NCBI GenBank assembly: GCA_965223215.1
Contig: CBDCVZ010000010.1
Coordinates: forward strand, 806,001 to 870,000
DNA from: JABDMH01 sp965223215
Lineage (GTDB): Bacteria > Bacteroidota > Bacteroidia > Chitinophagales > Saprospiraceae
Reading direction: 5' to 3'
DNA: 64,000 bases
Every line of letters begins with the position of its first letter. The stretch's first letter is position 1. Below the pieces are notes generated by a model. That model worked only from the letters and a program-made list of their open reading frames with translations, made no database searches and had not been told where the DNA came from. The translations under genes and the position numbers were made by a program. Shown here piece after piece: positions 35,671-44,489 of this stretch.

Positions 35671-36392
35671 AACAAAGGGCCAAAATAATTTTTGAATGCG
35701 AAGATTATGTCGTAGTAAATAAGCCAGCTCAGCTACTTTCAGTACCTGATCGCTACAATCCCAATATTCCGAACCTGTTTCATCAATTGCAAAAAAAATA
35801 CAATAAAGTCTATCCCGTTCATCGCTTAGATCGGCAGACAAGCGGGATTATTTTATTCGCCTTACGGGAGGATTTCTTCAGACATATTTCAACCCTATTT
35901 GAAAGTCGAAAAGTGGATAAACAGTACCTAGCCATTGTGCTCGGCACACCGATGAAGGATACCGAAGTCATTGACAGACCTATTTTGGCCTTGTCAGGCA
36001 AAAATAAAATGGTTATTAGTGCCAAAGGAAAGAAATCGATCAGTATCTACACCGTTATGGAACGGTTTCGCATGCATGCCCTCCTGAATGTTCAGATTGA
36101 AAGTGGTCGAACCCACCAAATCAGGGTACATTTGTCCAGCATTGGGCATCCCCTCCTGGTGGACCAATTATATGGAGGACAAGATGCTTTTTATCTAAGC
36201 GAAATTAAACCCAAATACCGTGGTGATAGATCCGAGGAAAGACCACTCCTAAGTCGAACACCGCTTCATGCCCATCAAATTAGATTTAGGCGGTTGGATG
36301 GAATGGAGGCAACCTACGAGGCCGCCCCACCTAAAGACATGAAGGCAACGCTGCAACAATTTAGAAAGCTCAATACGCAAACTCTGTATTGA
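35667..36392 (+). CDS. RluA family pseudouridine synthase
   Basis: A 241-residue RNA pseudouridine synthase. The catalytic aspartate is in VHRLDRQTSGIILFA, and IESGRTHQIRVHLSSIGHPLL follows, both RluA family signatures. No S4 domain is present. It overlaps the RibF-GT gene by 4 nt (ATGA), so the genes are coupled. The exact rRNA or tRNA target cannot be read. Confidence 0.92.
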   Translation: MKQRAKIIFECEDYVVVNKPAQLLSVPDRYNPNIPNLFHQLQKKYNKVYPVHRLDRQTSGIILFALREDFFRHISTLFESRKVDKQYLAIVLGTPMKDTEVIDRPILALSGKNKMVISAKGKKSISIYTVMERFRMHALLNVQIESGRTHQIRVHLSSIGHPLLVDQLYGGQDAFYLSEIKPKYRGDRSEERPLLSRTPLHAHQIRFRRLDGMEATYEAAPPKDMKATLQQFRKLNTQTLY

Positions 36393-36537
36393 CTGAGTAT
36401 TTTTACGTGCAAGAATATCTAAGGAAATTGCATGCACCTGTCCATCTATAAAAATCTAGAAACCTCTAAGTGCGGGATGAATGTTCGCTACACTAAAAGG
36501 CGACACTCCGCTGTCCCTAATTTTAGGCCACACTATT

Positions 36538-37449
36538 TTACTTTCGACGGTTGTCAATCTCAAACCGAAATACATCAGGACGACTGTAGTGCCCCGTAAC
36601 ATCCAGGGTCATGATTTCTTCACGTCTTCGTTGAATATCATCAATCTGCTGATAGATGATTTCATCCCTATTAAATTGTGGAGGCAATAAATAATTTCCA
36701 GATGGATCTATGACACAACTGCCTCCATCTAAAAGCCAATCATAATCGGGTAAGATTTGCTCCTGAAAAGGTGCTGGCATCTGTGTTTTGTGAACCATCT
36801 GACCTACCGCCACCACCCAACAGCGCCCTTCAAAGGCATAATGCCGGCTGGCAACTTGATGCATTTCATGGACTTTCGGCCACAAGGCCACATGGATATC
36901 TTCACCCGACTGATGGAGCGCTTGCCGAGTCAGTGGCATCCAGTGTTCCCAACAGATGCCGGCGGTGAGGCGACCAAATTTTGTGGATACACTCTTAAGG
37001 CCAGCTCCGTCTCCCAGTCCATGAACCATTTTTTCAGAATAGGTAGGCATTAATTTTCGATGATGGTTGGCAATTTTTCCATCTGCAGTGATAACAATAA
37101 TGGCATTATAAAGAGTGTCACCAAACGACTCATTGCATCCCATCACGACCACCAGCTCTAATTCTTTGGCCACTCTACAAATCTCATCGGCATAGGTGCC
37201 GGGGATCTTCAGGGAATGATCATACATTTGGCGATATACCTTCTTTATCTCAGGATCATTCCACCGGGCCACATTGGGATAGTAGTCTAACCAAACCGGG
37301 TACCCCGTGAACCAACCTTCTCCAAAAACGACTAAATCAGCACCATTTGCCTTCGCTTCCTCCAGATGGGATTTAGCCAGGTGTAGGGATTGGTTGGCAT
37401 CGTAGTACTTTGGGCCCTGTTGAACGATGGCAATTTTTGCTTTCATCAT
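36538..37449 (-). CDS. Nitrilase family amidohydrolase
   Basis: A 303-residue carbon-nitrogen hydrolase. The catalytic triad is complete: glutamate in VFGEGWFTGYP, lysine in HHRKLMPTYSE and cysteine C166 in GICWEHWMPL. The CWE-W-P context is that of true nitrilases, which convert nitriles to acids and ammonia, rather than of amidases. The start ATG at 37449 overlaps the ABC-F stop by 4 nt. Substrate unknown. Confidence 0.9.
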   Translation of the reverse strand: MMKAKIAIVQQGPKYYDANQSLHLAKSHLEEAKANGADLVVFGEGWFTGYPVWLDYYPNVARWNDPEIKKVYRQMYDHSLKIPGTYADEICRVAKELELVVVMGCNESFGDTLYNAIIVITADGKIANHHRKLMPTYSEKMVHGLGDGAGLKSVSTKFGRLTAGICWEHWMPLTRQALHQSGEDIHVALWPKVHEMHQVASRHYAFEGRCWVVAVGQMVHKTQMPAPFQEQILPDYDWLLDGGSCVIDPSGNYLLPPQFNRDEIIYQQIDDIQRRREEIMTLDVTGHYSRPDVFRFEIDNRRK

Positions 37450-39377
37450 GCATCAATTCCGTGCTTTTGCAATTCCTCCACCGCCTGCTCCCATTCCATC
37501 TCGACCTCTTTCAATTTGTCTTTAGCCGATTGATAATTTTGAGTGACGGCCTCCGCATCGCCTTGTTGGTAAAAGTCAGCGGTTGCCATCTTCTGCTCAA
37601 AAGTCTCGATTTCTGATTCCAGCTTTAAGATGGAACGCTCGGCCTGCTTGACACGTTTTTGGAGTGCTTTCCGGGCTTCTCTGTTCAGCGTAGGAGTTGG
37701 AGCTGTTTCTTTTGGTTTGCTAGCCTTCTTATCGACTCCTGGTGCCAAGGCGACCGCTCGCATATCCTCAAGGGCTCGTTTTTCCAGAAAATAATTGACA
37801 TCTCCCAAATATTCAAAAACATGTCGATCTCGTAATTCTAATGTCTTAGTAGTAATTCCAGTCAAAAAATCGCGATCATGGGATACCACCAATAAGGTGC
37901 CGGGATAATCAATCAATGCCTGCCGAAGTACCTCTTTTGAGTCCATATCCAGATGGTTGGTGGGCTCGTCAAGAATTAAAAAATTAATGGGCTGCATTAA
38001 CAAATGTGCGAAAGCGACCCTTGCTCTTTCACCTCCCGATAAGACCTTAATCTTCTTTTCAGCATCTTCGCCACTGAACATAAAGGCGCCCAGAATATTT
38101 CTCACTCGTGATCTCAGGCCATCAGGTGCTCGTAGCTCCATGAATTCTAAGATGGTTTCATTTTCTTCGAGAAGATCCGATTGATTTTGAGCATAATATC
38201 CAATGGAGACCTGTGATCCGATCTCGAATGATCCTCCAGTGGCTTCCGTATGGCCGAGGACGGTTTTTATCAAGGTTGTTTTGCCTTGTCCATTCTGACC
38301 AACAATCGCTATTCGGTCTCCCCTCTCAATTTCAAAACTCAGCTTTTGCAGCACTGATTTATCTCGATAACTCTTGCTGAGCTCCTTAACCTTGAGGACC
38401 GTTCGTGCAGATCTCGTGACCGGCAAAAATTTGATCCGCATATCTGCCTGATCGATGGCATCTAGTTCGATTCGTTCTACCTTCTCCAGCTGCTTCTTCA
38501 TGGATTGAGCCATGCTGGTTTTAGTAGCCTTGGCCATAAACCTTTTGATGGTTTTTTCTTTTCGGGCGATTTCCTTCTGTTGATTGCGGTATGCTGCTTC
38601 CTGTTGGGTGCGCACTTCAGCCTTTTGCACGAGATAGCGATCGTATTTGAGGGGATAATCATATACTTTGCTATTCTCAATTTCTATGATTCTCAGCGCA
38701 GTATTTCGCAAGAATGCTTTATCGTGTGAAATGACGATTATGGCACCGGGATATTCGCCAAGGTATTGCTCCAGCCAGATGATGGCTTCGATATCAAGGT
38801 GATTGGTTGGTTCGTCGAGCAGTAGTAGATCAGGTTGCTCAAGCAGCAGCTTGGCCAATTGAACCCGCATCTGCCATCCACCGCTGAGGGTATCAAGCTT
38901 TTTGTCAAATTCACCATCCACAAATCCCAAACCCTTTAAAACGAGTTCGATTTTTTTGTCAATGGCACTGGCATCAAAGTGGTTCAAACGCTCCAAGTTG
39001 AGATTGAAACTTTCTATGAGTTGGAGATAGGCTGGGCTCTCATAATCTGTTGCAATCGCCATCTTTTCCTGAAGACGCTCATTTTCTTTTTCAAGTGCCA
39101 GTACCTCAGAGAACGCTTCTTCGGCAGCACTTCTGACGGTGATGGTGGTGTCCAATACGAGCATTTGTTGCAGATGTCCTATTCTGATGCCTTTCTGCAT
39201 ATGAATGCTGCCCTGATCCGGGCTAAGCTGATCATCGATGATTTGAAATAGCGTGGACTTGCCTACGCCATTTCTACCGATGAGGGCGATTTTATCTCCC
39301 TGATTTATCTGAAAACTTACGTTTCGAAATAGCGCACGGTCACCGAACTGCACCGCAATATCCTGGAGTTGAATCAT
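37446..39377 (-). CDS. ABC-F family ATP-binding protein
   Basis: A 643-residue protein with two ATPase domains and no membrane part: Walker A motifs GRNGVGKST and GQNGQGKTT, signatures LSGGW and LSGGERAR, and DEPTNHLD in both halves. The linker between the domains and a C-terminal coiled-coil (from about 560) resemble Uup/YdiF-type translation factors. It likely acts on stalled ribosomes. It is followed by the nitrilase with a 4-nt overlap. Confidence 0.94.
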   Translation of the reverse strand: MIQLQDIAVQFGDRALFRNVSFQINQGDKIALIGRNGVGKSTLFQIIDDQLSPDQGSIHMQKGIRIGHLQQMLVLDTTITVRSAAEEAFSEVLALEKENERLQEKMAIATDYESPAYLQLIESFNLNLERLNHFDASAIDKKIELVLKGLGFVDGEFDKKLDTLSGGWQMRVQLAKLLLEQPDLLLLDEPTNHLDIEAIIWLEQYLGEYPGAIIVISHDKAFLRNTALRIIEIENSKVYDYPLKYDRYLVQKAEVRTQQEAAYRNQQKEIARKEKTIKRFMAKATKTSMAQSMKKQLEKVERIELDAIDQADMRIKFLPVTRSARTVLKVKELSKSYRDKSVLQKLSFEIERGDRIAIVGQNGQGKTTLIKTVLGHTEATGGSFEIGSQVSIGYYAQNQSDLLEENETILEFMELRAPDGLRSRVRNILGAFMFSGEDAEKKIKVLSGGERARVAFAHLLMQPINFLILDEPTNHLDMDSKEVLRQALIDYPGTLLVVSHDRDFLTGITTKTLELRDRHVFEYLGDVNYFLEKRALEDMRAVALAPGVDKKASKPKETAPTPTLNREARKALQKRVKQAERSILKLESEIETFEQKMATADFYQQGDAEAVTQNYQSAKDKLKEVEMEWEQAVEELQKHGIDA

Positions 39378-39383
39378 TGCGCT

Positions 39384-39941
39384 TTAATTCCAATTGGGTG
39401 CTTCTGGTACCCTGGCGATCACAGAATAGACATTGCCCTTGTTCGTCATAATGGTCTCCCAGAGTCGGGTTGGTTTGGCTTTAAATAAATAGTTGGCATG
39501 CATGTCTGCAATGACCCACGAACCGTAGTCCAGTTCTTCGTGTAGTTGACCCGATGACCATCCTGAATAACCGACGTAAAAGCGAATATTCCGAGGCAGG
39601 ATCAATTTCGAATCGATGAGAAATTTTAGCTTTTCAAAGTCCCCTCCCCAATAGATACCTCGTCGCACTTTGATGCTATCATCCAGTAATTCGCCAACAT
39701 TATGTAAATAATGTATGCTATCGGTTGCAACGGGCCCTCCATAATACACCTGAGCCTCAAATTCAGGAAAACTGGACAGGAGCTCTTCGATCCTGATTTG
39801 TAAAGGTTTGTTGATGATAAATCCCACACTACCTTCTTTGTCATGTTCCGTTAACATGACTGCCGAACGCTTAAAATTGCTATCCAAACTAAAGGGTTCG
39901 GCAAGAAGGACCTTACCTTTTTTAACGTTTGCATATTTCAT
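39384..39941 (-). CDS. YqgE/AlgH family protein
   Basis: A 185-residue cytosolic protein of the YqgE/AlgH family: KGKVLLAEPFSLDSNFKRSA, then GSVGFIINKPL, and FYVGYSGWSSGQL are the conserved blocks. The ATG at 39941 is preferred to a GTG five codons upstream. Function is unclear. It sits 6 nt upstream of the ABC-F gene and shares its direction, so it probably belongs to the same transcript. Confidence 0.9.
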   Translation of the reverse strand: MKYANVKKGKVLLAEPFSLDSNFKRSAVMLTEHDKEGSVGFIINKPLQIRIEELLSSFPEFEAQVYYGGPVATDSIHYLHNVGELLDDSIKVRRGIYWGGDFEKLKFLIDSKLILPRNIRFYVGYSGWSSGQLHEELDYGSWVIADMHANYLFKAKPTRLWETIMTNKGNVYSVIARVPEAPNWN

Positions 39942-39987
39942 CTTGTCGGGTGTCACCGTCTGACTAATCTCTGCTTTATTTACTTCT

Positions 39988-40863
39988 TTACAAAGTACTT
40001 GAGTTAGTTTCTCTTGAGATTCTTTTAATCATTCCCAACAAAACCTTTCCAGTTCCCCCCACCTCAACAAATTCTTCGGCGCCATCTGCGATCATCCGTT
40101 CAATGGTATCGGTCCACCTTACTGGTGAAGTGAGCTGTTTCACCAAATTCTTCCGAATTTCCTGAGGATCCTGATAAGACAAGCCGCTCACATTCTGATA
40201 AATGGGCACCTTAGTTTGCTGAAATGAGACCGATTCGATTGCCGCAGCTAATTCCTCCTGGGCGGGTTGCATCAGTGGCGAATGAAAAGCCCCACCCACC
40301 GGCAACAGGATCGCTCTTCGAGCACCAGCCTCAGACAATCTAGCACAAGCGGCTTTTACGGCACGATGTTCTCCGGAAATAACCAGTTGACCTGGACAAT
40401 TGTAGTTAGCAGCGACCACAATACCATCGGTACTTTCGCAGATCTCCTCTACTTTTGCATCCTCAAGACCCACAATGGCGGCCATCGTTCCAGGGACTGC
40501 CTCGCATGCTTTTTGCATGGCCTGCGCCCTGGCTTTTACCAACTTGAGGCCATCTGCGAAAGACAGAACTCCATTGGCCACCAATGCAGTAAACTCACCC
40601 AGTGAATGTCCAGCCACTGCCTGGAAGCTCTTGTTGGCAGAACTCGTCTTGAGCTTGATGATTGAATGTAGAAATACAGCAGGCTGGGTTACATTTGTTT
40701 GTTTGAGATCTTCTTCGCTGCCCTCTGACATGATTTTTCCAATGTCAAAACCCATCAGGTAGTTTGCCTCTTTCAATAGTAGAGATGCTTGAGGAGAGGA
40801 TTCAAAATCTTTACCCATGCCGACAAATTGAGCGGCCTGGCCAGGAAAAACAAAGGCTTTCAT
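39988..40863 (-). CDS. fabD: Malonyl-CoA:ACP transacylase
   Basis: A 291-residue acyltransferase loading malonyl groups on ACP in fatty acid synthesis. FVFPGQAAQFVGMGKD opens the protein, the catalytic serine lies in AGHSLGEFTAL and the catalytic histidine in GGAFHSPLM. No other fab gene is adjacent, which is common in Bacteroidota. It is 14 nt after the folE stop in the same direction. Confidence 0.94.
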   Translation of the reverse strand: MKAFVFPGQAAQFVGMGKDFESSPQASLLLKEANYLMGFDIGKIMSEGSEEDLKQTNVTQPAVFLHSIIKLKTSSANKSFQAVAGHSLGEFTALVANGVLSFADGLKLVKARAQAMQKACEAVPGTMAAIVGLEDAKVEEICESTDGIVVAANYNCPGQLVISGEHRAVKAACARLSEAGARRAILLPVGGAFHSPLMQPAQEELAAAIESVSFQQTKVPIYQNVSGLSYQDPQEIRKNLVKQLTSPVRWTDTIERMIADGAEEFVEVGGTGKVLLGMIKRISRETNSSTL

Positions 40864-40877
40864 AAGACTAGAGAGGA

Positions 40878-41501
40878 TTAGTGAAGTTTGGAGCTGATCA
40901 AGTTAAGAAATTCACTTCGAGTTTCATCATTGCGAAACTCACCGGTAAAGGCGGAGGTTGTGGTCACAGAATTTTGTTTCTGTACACCACGCATCATCAT
41001 GCACATATGACGTGCTTCCATGACAATCGCAACTCCTAAAGGTTGCAACACATCTTGAATGCAGTTCAAGATTTCATGGGTTAGCCGTTCTTGAACCTGG
41101 AGACGGCGTGCAAAGACGTCGACCACCCTGGGAATTTTACTCAACCCCACGATGTGTCCATTAGGAATATAGGCGACATGAGCTTTTCCAAAAAACGGCA
41201 AAATATGATGTTCACACAGGGAGTATACTTCAATATCTTTAACCAAAACCATTTCACTGTATTCCTCCCTAAACATCGCGGAAGTCAAAATCTCATTGGG
41301 ATCGGCCCCGTGCCCCGAAGTCAGAAACTGGATCGCTTTGGCGGCCCGCTCGGGAGTTTTTGCCAGGCCCTCACGTCCGGCATCCTCACCGATACCTTCA
41401 AGGATATCACGGTATCTCGTGATCAGGTAGTCAGTCGTCGGTTGATCAAAGCTATCTTGCCTCAAATAACTGGTTTTCAATGTATTAGTAGTATCTGACA
41501 C
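40878..41501 (-). CDS. folE: GTP cyclohydrolase I
   Basis: A 207-residue enzyme making 7,8-dihydroneopterin triphosphate from GTP for folate or pterin synthesis. The zinc ligands are in SLCEHHILPF and MEARHMCMMMRGV. I chose the GTG at 41501 (MSDTTNTL). The open frame extends to 41585 but that region has no similarity and a cysteine-rich start. If the upstream frame is used the protein gains 28 residues. Confidence 0.9.
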   Translation of the reverse strand: MSDTTNTLKTSYLRQDSFDQPTTDYLITRYRDILEGIGEDAGREGLAKTPERAAKAIQFLTSGHGADPNEILTSAMFREEYSEMVLVKDIEVYSLCEHHILPFFGKAHVAYIPNGHIVGLSKIPRVVDVFARRLQVQERLTHEILNCIQDVLQPLGVAIVMEARHMCMMMRGVQKQNSVTTTSAFTGEFRNDETRSEFLNLISSKLH

Positions 41502-41687
41502 GATTTTCTTGATTAAGTGACAATATATAAACAATAATGACCCCAATAGTTCAAACTGGTCATCAGGCTGACCGCAAAAGTACAATTTTTGGCTCCCTCC
41601 TGGTAAATCCTTGGCTGGTGGGTATTTAACGCTTTAGAGCAGTGGGGCTACTCACACGGGAATCATCGGTCATGCTTCTGATAGGTT

Positions 41688-41730
41688 AGATCCGGCTGTG
41701 AGCGGTTACCTCCGCGCACAGATTAGATCT
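41688..41730. promoter_or_regulatory. Long imperfect hairpin between divergent folE and sensor kinase
   Basis: CTGTG-A-GCGG (41696-41705) pairs with CCGC-G-CACAG (41712-41721) over a 6-nt loop, and outer AGATC (41688-41692) and GATCT (41726-41730) can pair as well. It lies in the 327-bp gap between divergent genes. It may be an operator or an RNA structure; no T-run follows, so it is not a typical terminator. Confidence 0.4.
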
Positions 41731-41828
41731 GGTAAAAATCATCCTTTGATCTGATTTTCAGGTCCATTGGTCCATTACCAGATAATGTAAGAAACTGGCT
41801 ATCTTCAGGTATTGTTTAGTTGATAAGA

Positions 41829-42881
41829 ATGAAGGCAATTGCAATAAAGCAAATTTTGCAAAAAACGCCGATGTGGGTTCACCGCACGTGGTTTGCCCAT
41901 GGCATCTTTTGGCTCACCCTCCTCGTCATCTTAGTTCTGTCAGACTTCGGCAATGTCGGTTGGCCGATGGTGCTCTATCAAAAGAGTGTCGATGTGCTTT
42001 TTTATGTGATCCTGATCTACATCAACCTCCTGTACTTGATTCCGACCTATCTGTCACGTAAAAAATTCTGGTCATATGTGGGGTTCTTGATGCTGAGCGT
42101 AATCGTGCTTACACCGATTAAAGTTGCATTTCAAGTATTCCTTTTTTCAGAGCAACCCAGTGTTCAGAATTATTTTCTGGAAAATCAAATCTGGTATTAC
42201 TTTTCCATGTTTTTGGTCGGCAGCTCCAGTACCATCTATGGAATCATTTCCGATTGGTTCATCCATCAATCGGAGAAGATGGAACTACAAACCAAAACCA
42301 TGCAGTCGGAACTAAAATTCCTACGGTCTCAAATTAATCCCCACTTCCTATTTAATACCCTCAATAATTTATACGCACTGACCCTTAAGAAATCGGATGA
42401 TGCTCCTGAGATCGTATTGAAGTTGTCTGAAATGATGCGCTACATGCTGTATGAGTGCAATGAGCGTAAGGTGCCATTATACAAGGAGGTTACCTACATG
42501 AAGAATTATCTCGACCTGGAACGCCTGCGGCAGCACAAAATGATCGACATAAAAATGGATATCACTGGTGATGTCAGTGATCAGCGGATCGCTCCCCTGC
42601 TACTCATCCCATTCATTGAAAATAGTTTTAAACACGGACTCAGCAATGAAATTGATCACGGTTTTGTCAATATTTCCTTGAAAATTAATGGCAACCATCT
42701 AATTTTTGAGATTGTGAACAGCAAGGGTCCGAGCCAACCAAAACAAACTCATCGAAGGAGTGGTGGCATCGGATTGGTAAACGTACGTCGGCGGCTCAAT
42801 CTGATCTATGATGAGGCATATAAACTAGAAATTAAGAATGATCCTAACCAGTACAAAGTTAAGCTTGATTTAACCCTATAA
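41829..42881 (+). CDS. LytS family sensor histidine kinase
   Basis: A 350-residue membrane kinase. The N-terminal part has four hydrophobic segments (about residues 25-140). A helical linker is followed by the HisKA_5-type box SQINPHFLFNTLNNL with the phosphoacceptor H172, and a degenerate ATPase domain with PFIENSFKHGL and GIGLVNVRRRL. It pairs with the LytTR regulator 9 nt downstream. The start is the ATG at 41829; a TTG three codons earlier is less likely. Confidence 0.9.
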   Translation: MKAIAIKQILQKTPMWVHRTWFAHGIFWLTLLVILVLSDFGNVGWPMVLYQKSVDVLFYVILIYINLLYLIPTYLSRKKFWSYVGFLMLSVIVLTPIKVAFQVFLFSEQPSVQNYFLENQIWYYFSMFLVGSSSTIYGIISDWFIHQSEKMELQTKTMQSELKFLRSQINPHFLFNTLNNLYALTLKKSDDAPEIVLKLSEMMRYMLYECNERKVPLYKEVTYMKNYLDLERLRQHKMIDIKMDITGDVSDQRIAPLLLIPFIENSFKHGLSNEIDHGFVNISLKINGNHLIFEIVNSKGPSQPKQTHRRSGGIGLVNVRRRLNLIYDEAYKLEIKNDPNQYKVKLDLTL

Positions 42882-42890
42882 ATAGATAAA

Positions 42891-43610
42891 ATGAAAATTA
42901 ATACCTTAATTGTAGATGATGAGCCCTTGGCACTTGATGTAATGGAAACGTATTTATCAAAGATGCCTGAACTTCATCTGGTTAGGCGCTGTGTCAATGC
43001 TTTTGAAGCTAATGAGGCTTTGTCGCAAAATCAAATTGATCTGATGTTTCTTGACATCCAAATGCCTCAGCTCACAGGTATTGACTTTGTAAAAACATTG
43101 ACCAGTCCACCCATGGTAATTTTTACGACTGCCTTTCCAAATTATGCCATCGAGGGCTTCGAATTAGATGCTGTAGACTATTTGTTAAAACCAATATCGG
43201 CCGAGCGATTCATGAAGGCCGCCAATAAAGCCATCGAGCAAATTAAGATGAGAAATCGAACCGGCCCTGCCGAAGAAGTCGCTGATTTTATTTTTGTGAA
43301 GGCCGACAAGAAATTTATTAAAATAAAATATGAGGACATCCTCTACATCGAGGGCTTGAAGGATTATGTAATTATCCGGTTGGAAAAGGGCCGCGTGGTG
43401 ACGCTTCAAACCATGAAGAGTTTAGAAGACAAATTGCCAGAAAAGTATTTTAAGCGCATTCATCGATCTTACATCGCAGGCCTTGAAAAAATCAATGCTA
43501 TAGTGGGTAATCAAGTTGAGGTTGTGGAGAATGGCAAGGCCAAGCTACTTCCCATTGGCAAAAACTACCGAGAAGAACTACTCGCACTAGTAAATAAGAA
43601 TAGACTCTAG
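42891..43610 (+). CDS. LytTR family response regulator
   Basis: A 239-residue regulator. The receiver domain (1-~120) has the acidic pocket VDDEPLAL, phosphoacceptor D55 in FLDIQMP and lysine in LLKPISAE. The LytTR DNA-binding domain (~140-239) has FVKADKKFIKIKYEDILYIE and FKRIHRSYIAGLEKI. It is 9 nt after its partner kinase. Targets unknown. Confidence 0.93.
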   Translation: MKINTLIVDDEPLALDVMETYLSKMPELHLVRRCVNAFEANEALSQNQIDLMFLDIQMPQLTGIDFVKTLTSPPMVIFTTAFPNYAIEGFELDAVDYLLKPISAERFMKAANKAIEQIKMRNRTGPAEEVADFIFVKADKKFIKIKYEDILYIEGLKDYVIIRLEKGRVVTLQTMKSLEDKLPEKYFKRIHRSYIAGLEKINAIVGNQVEVVENGKAKLLPIGKNYREELLALVNKNRL

Positions 43611-43615
43611 CCAAC

Positions 43616-44476
43616 GTGGAATCTCTGATACGCCATCTCGGCGATGTTTTATCAGATAAAATTGTGAACTGGGAGCCAATCAGCGGTGGCGACATCAATC
43701 GTGCACTTAGGTTGCAAACCCTGCACGGGCAGCAATTATTTGTTAAATACAACGAATATCCACAAGGCCATCAGATGCTATCTGCAGAATCCGAGGGTCT
43801 TCGAACTCTGCGAGCCTCTGGCACCATTCGCATTCCAAAAGTCTATGGTCAAAGTAGTTATGGAGCCATACACTATTTGGTACTGGAATTTATTTCTAGT
43901 CAAGATATGTCACCAAGAGTGTGGGTGGATTTTGGACGGTCTTTGGCCCAAATGCATCAAGTGTCACAAGAATCCTTTGGCTTTACCACCGATAACTACA
44001 TTGGGAGGTTGCCTCAAAGCAATAAATACTACCCCGATTGGGCAAATTTCTATGCGCAAGAGCGCATCACCCCACAACTTGCTCTAGCCAGCGCGCGCGG
44101 ATTTATCACCCCTGTGCAACAAAAGCAATTTGATCAACTGCTGAAACGAGCCGAAGGTCAATTTCCTGTTGAAAAACCGGCCTTACTCCATGGAGATCTT
44201 TGGAGTGGCAATTTTCTCAGCACCCAGGACGAAGCTGTATTAATCGATCCTGCCAGTTATTTCGGTCACCGTGAAATGGATTTGGCCATGACCAGACTCT
44301 TCGGTGGGTTTGATCAAAGATTCTATGCGGCTTACCGAGAGATTTCACCCCTGGCACCAAACTACGAGCAACGCGAAGACCTCTATCAACTATACTATTT
44401 ATTAGTCCACCTCAACTTGTTTGGAACCGGGTACCAGATGAGTGTTTTGCGCATTTTGCAAAAGTATAGCGGCTGA
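43616..44476 (+). CDS. Fructosamine kinase family protein
   Basis: A 286-residue kinase-like protein (start GTG) of the fructosamine/ketosamine-3-kinase family, which removes sugar adducts from lysines. Catalytic-loop motif LLHGDLWSGNF and the metal-binding aspartate in LIDPASYFGHREMDLAM are present. The N-terminal ATP-binding strand reads GGDINRALRLQT with K in FVKYNE. It lies 5 nt after the LytTR gene and is probably cotranscribed. Confidence 0.9.
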   Translation: MESLIRHLGDVLSDKIVNWEPISGGDINRALRLQTLHGQQLFVKYNEYPQGHQMLSAESEGLRTLRASGTIRIPKVYGQSSYGAIHYLVLEFISSQDMSPRVWVDFGRSLAQMHQVSQESFGFTTDNYIGRLPQSNKYYPDWANFYAQERITPQLALASARGFITPVQQKQFDQLLKRAEGQFPVEKPALLHGDLWSGNFLSTQDEAVLIDPASYFGHREMDLAMTRLFGGFDQRFYAAYREISPLAPNYEQREDLYQLYYLLVHLNLFGTGYQMSVLRILQKYSG

Positions 44477-44489
44477 ATAGAAAATGGCG

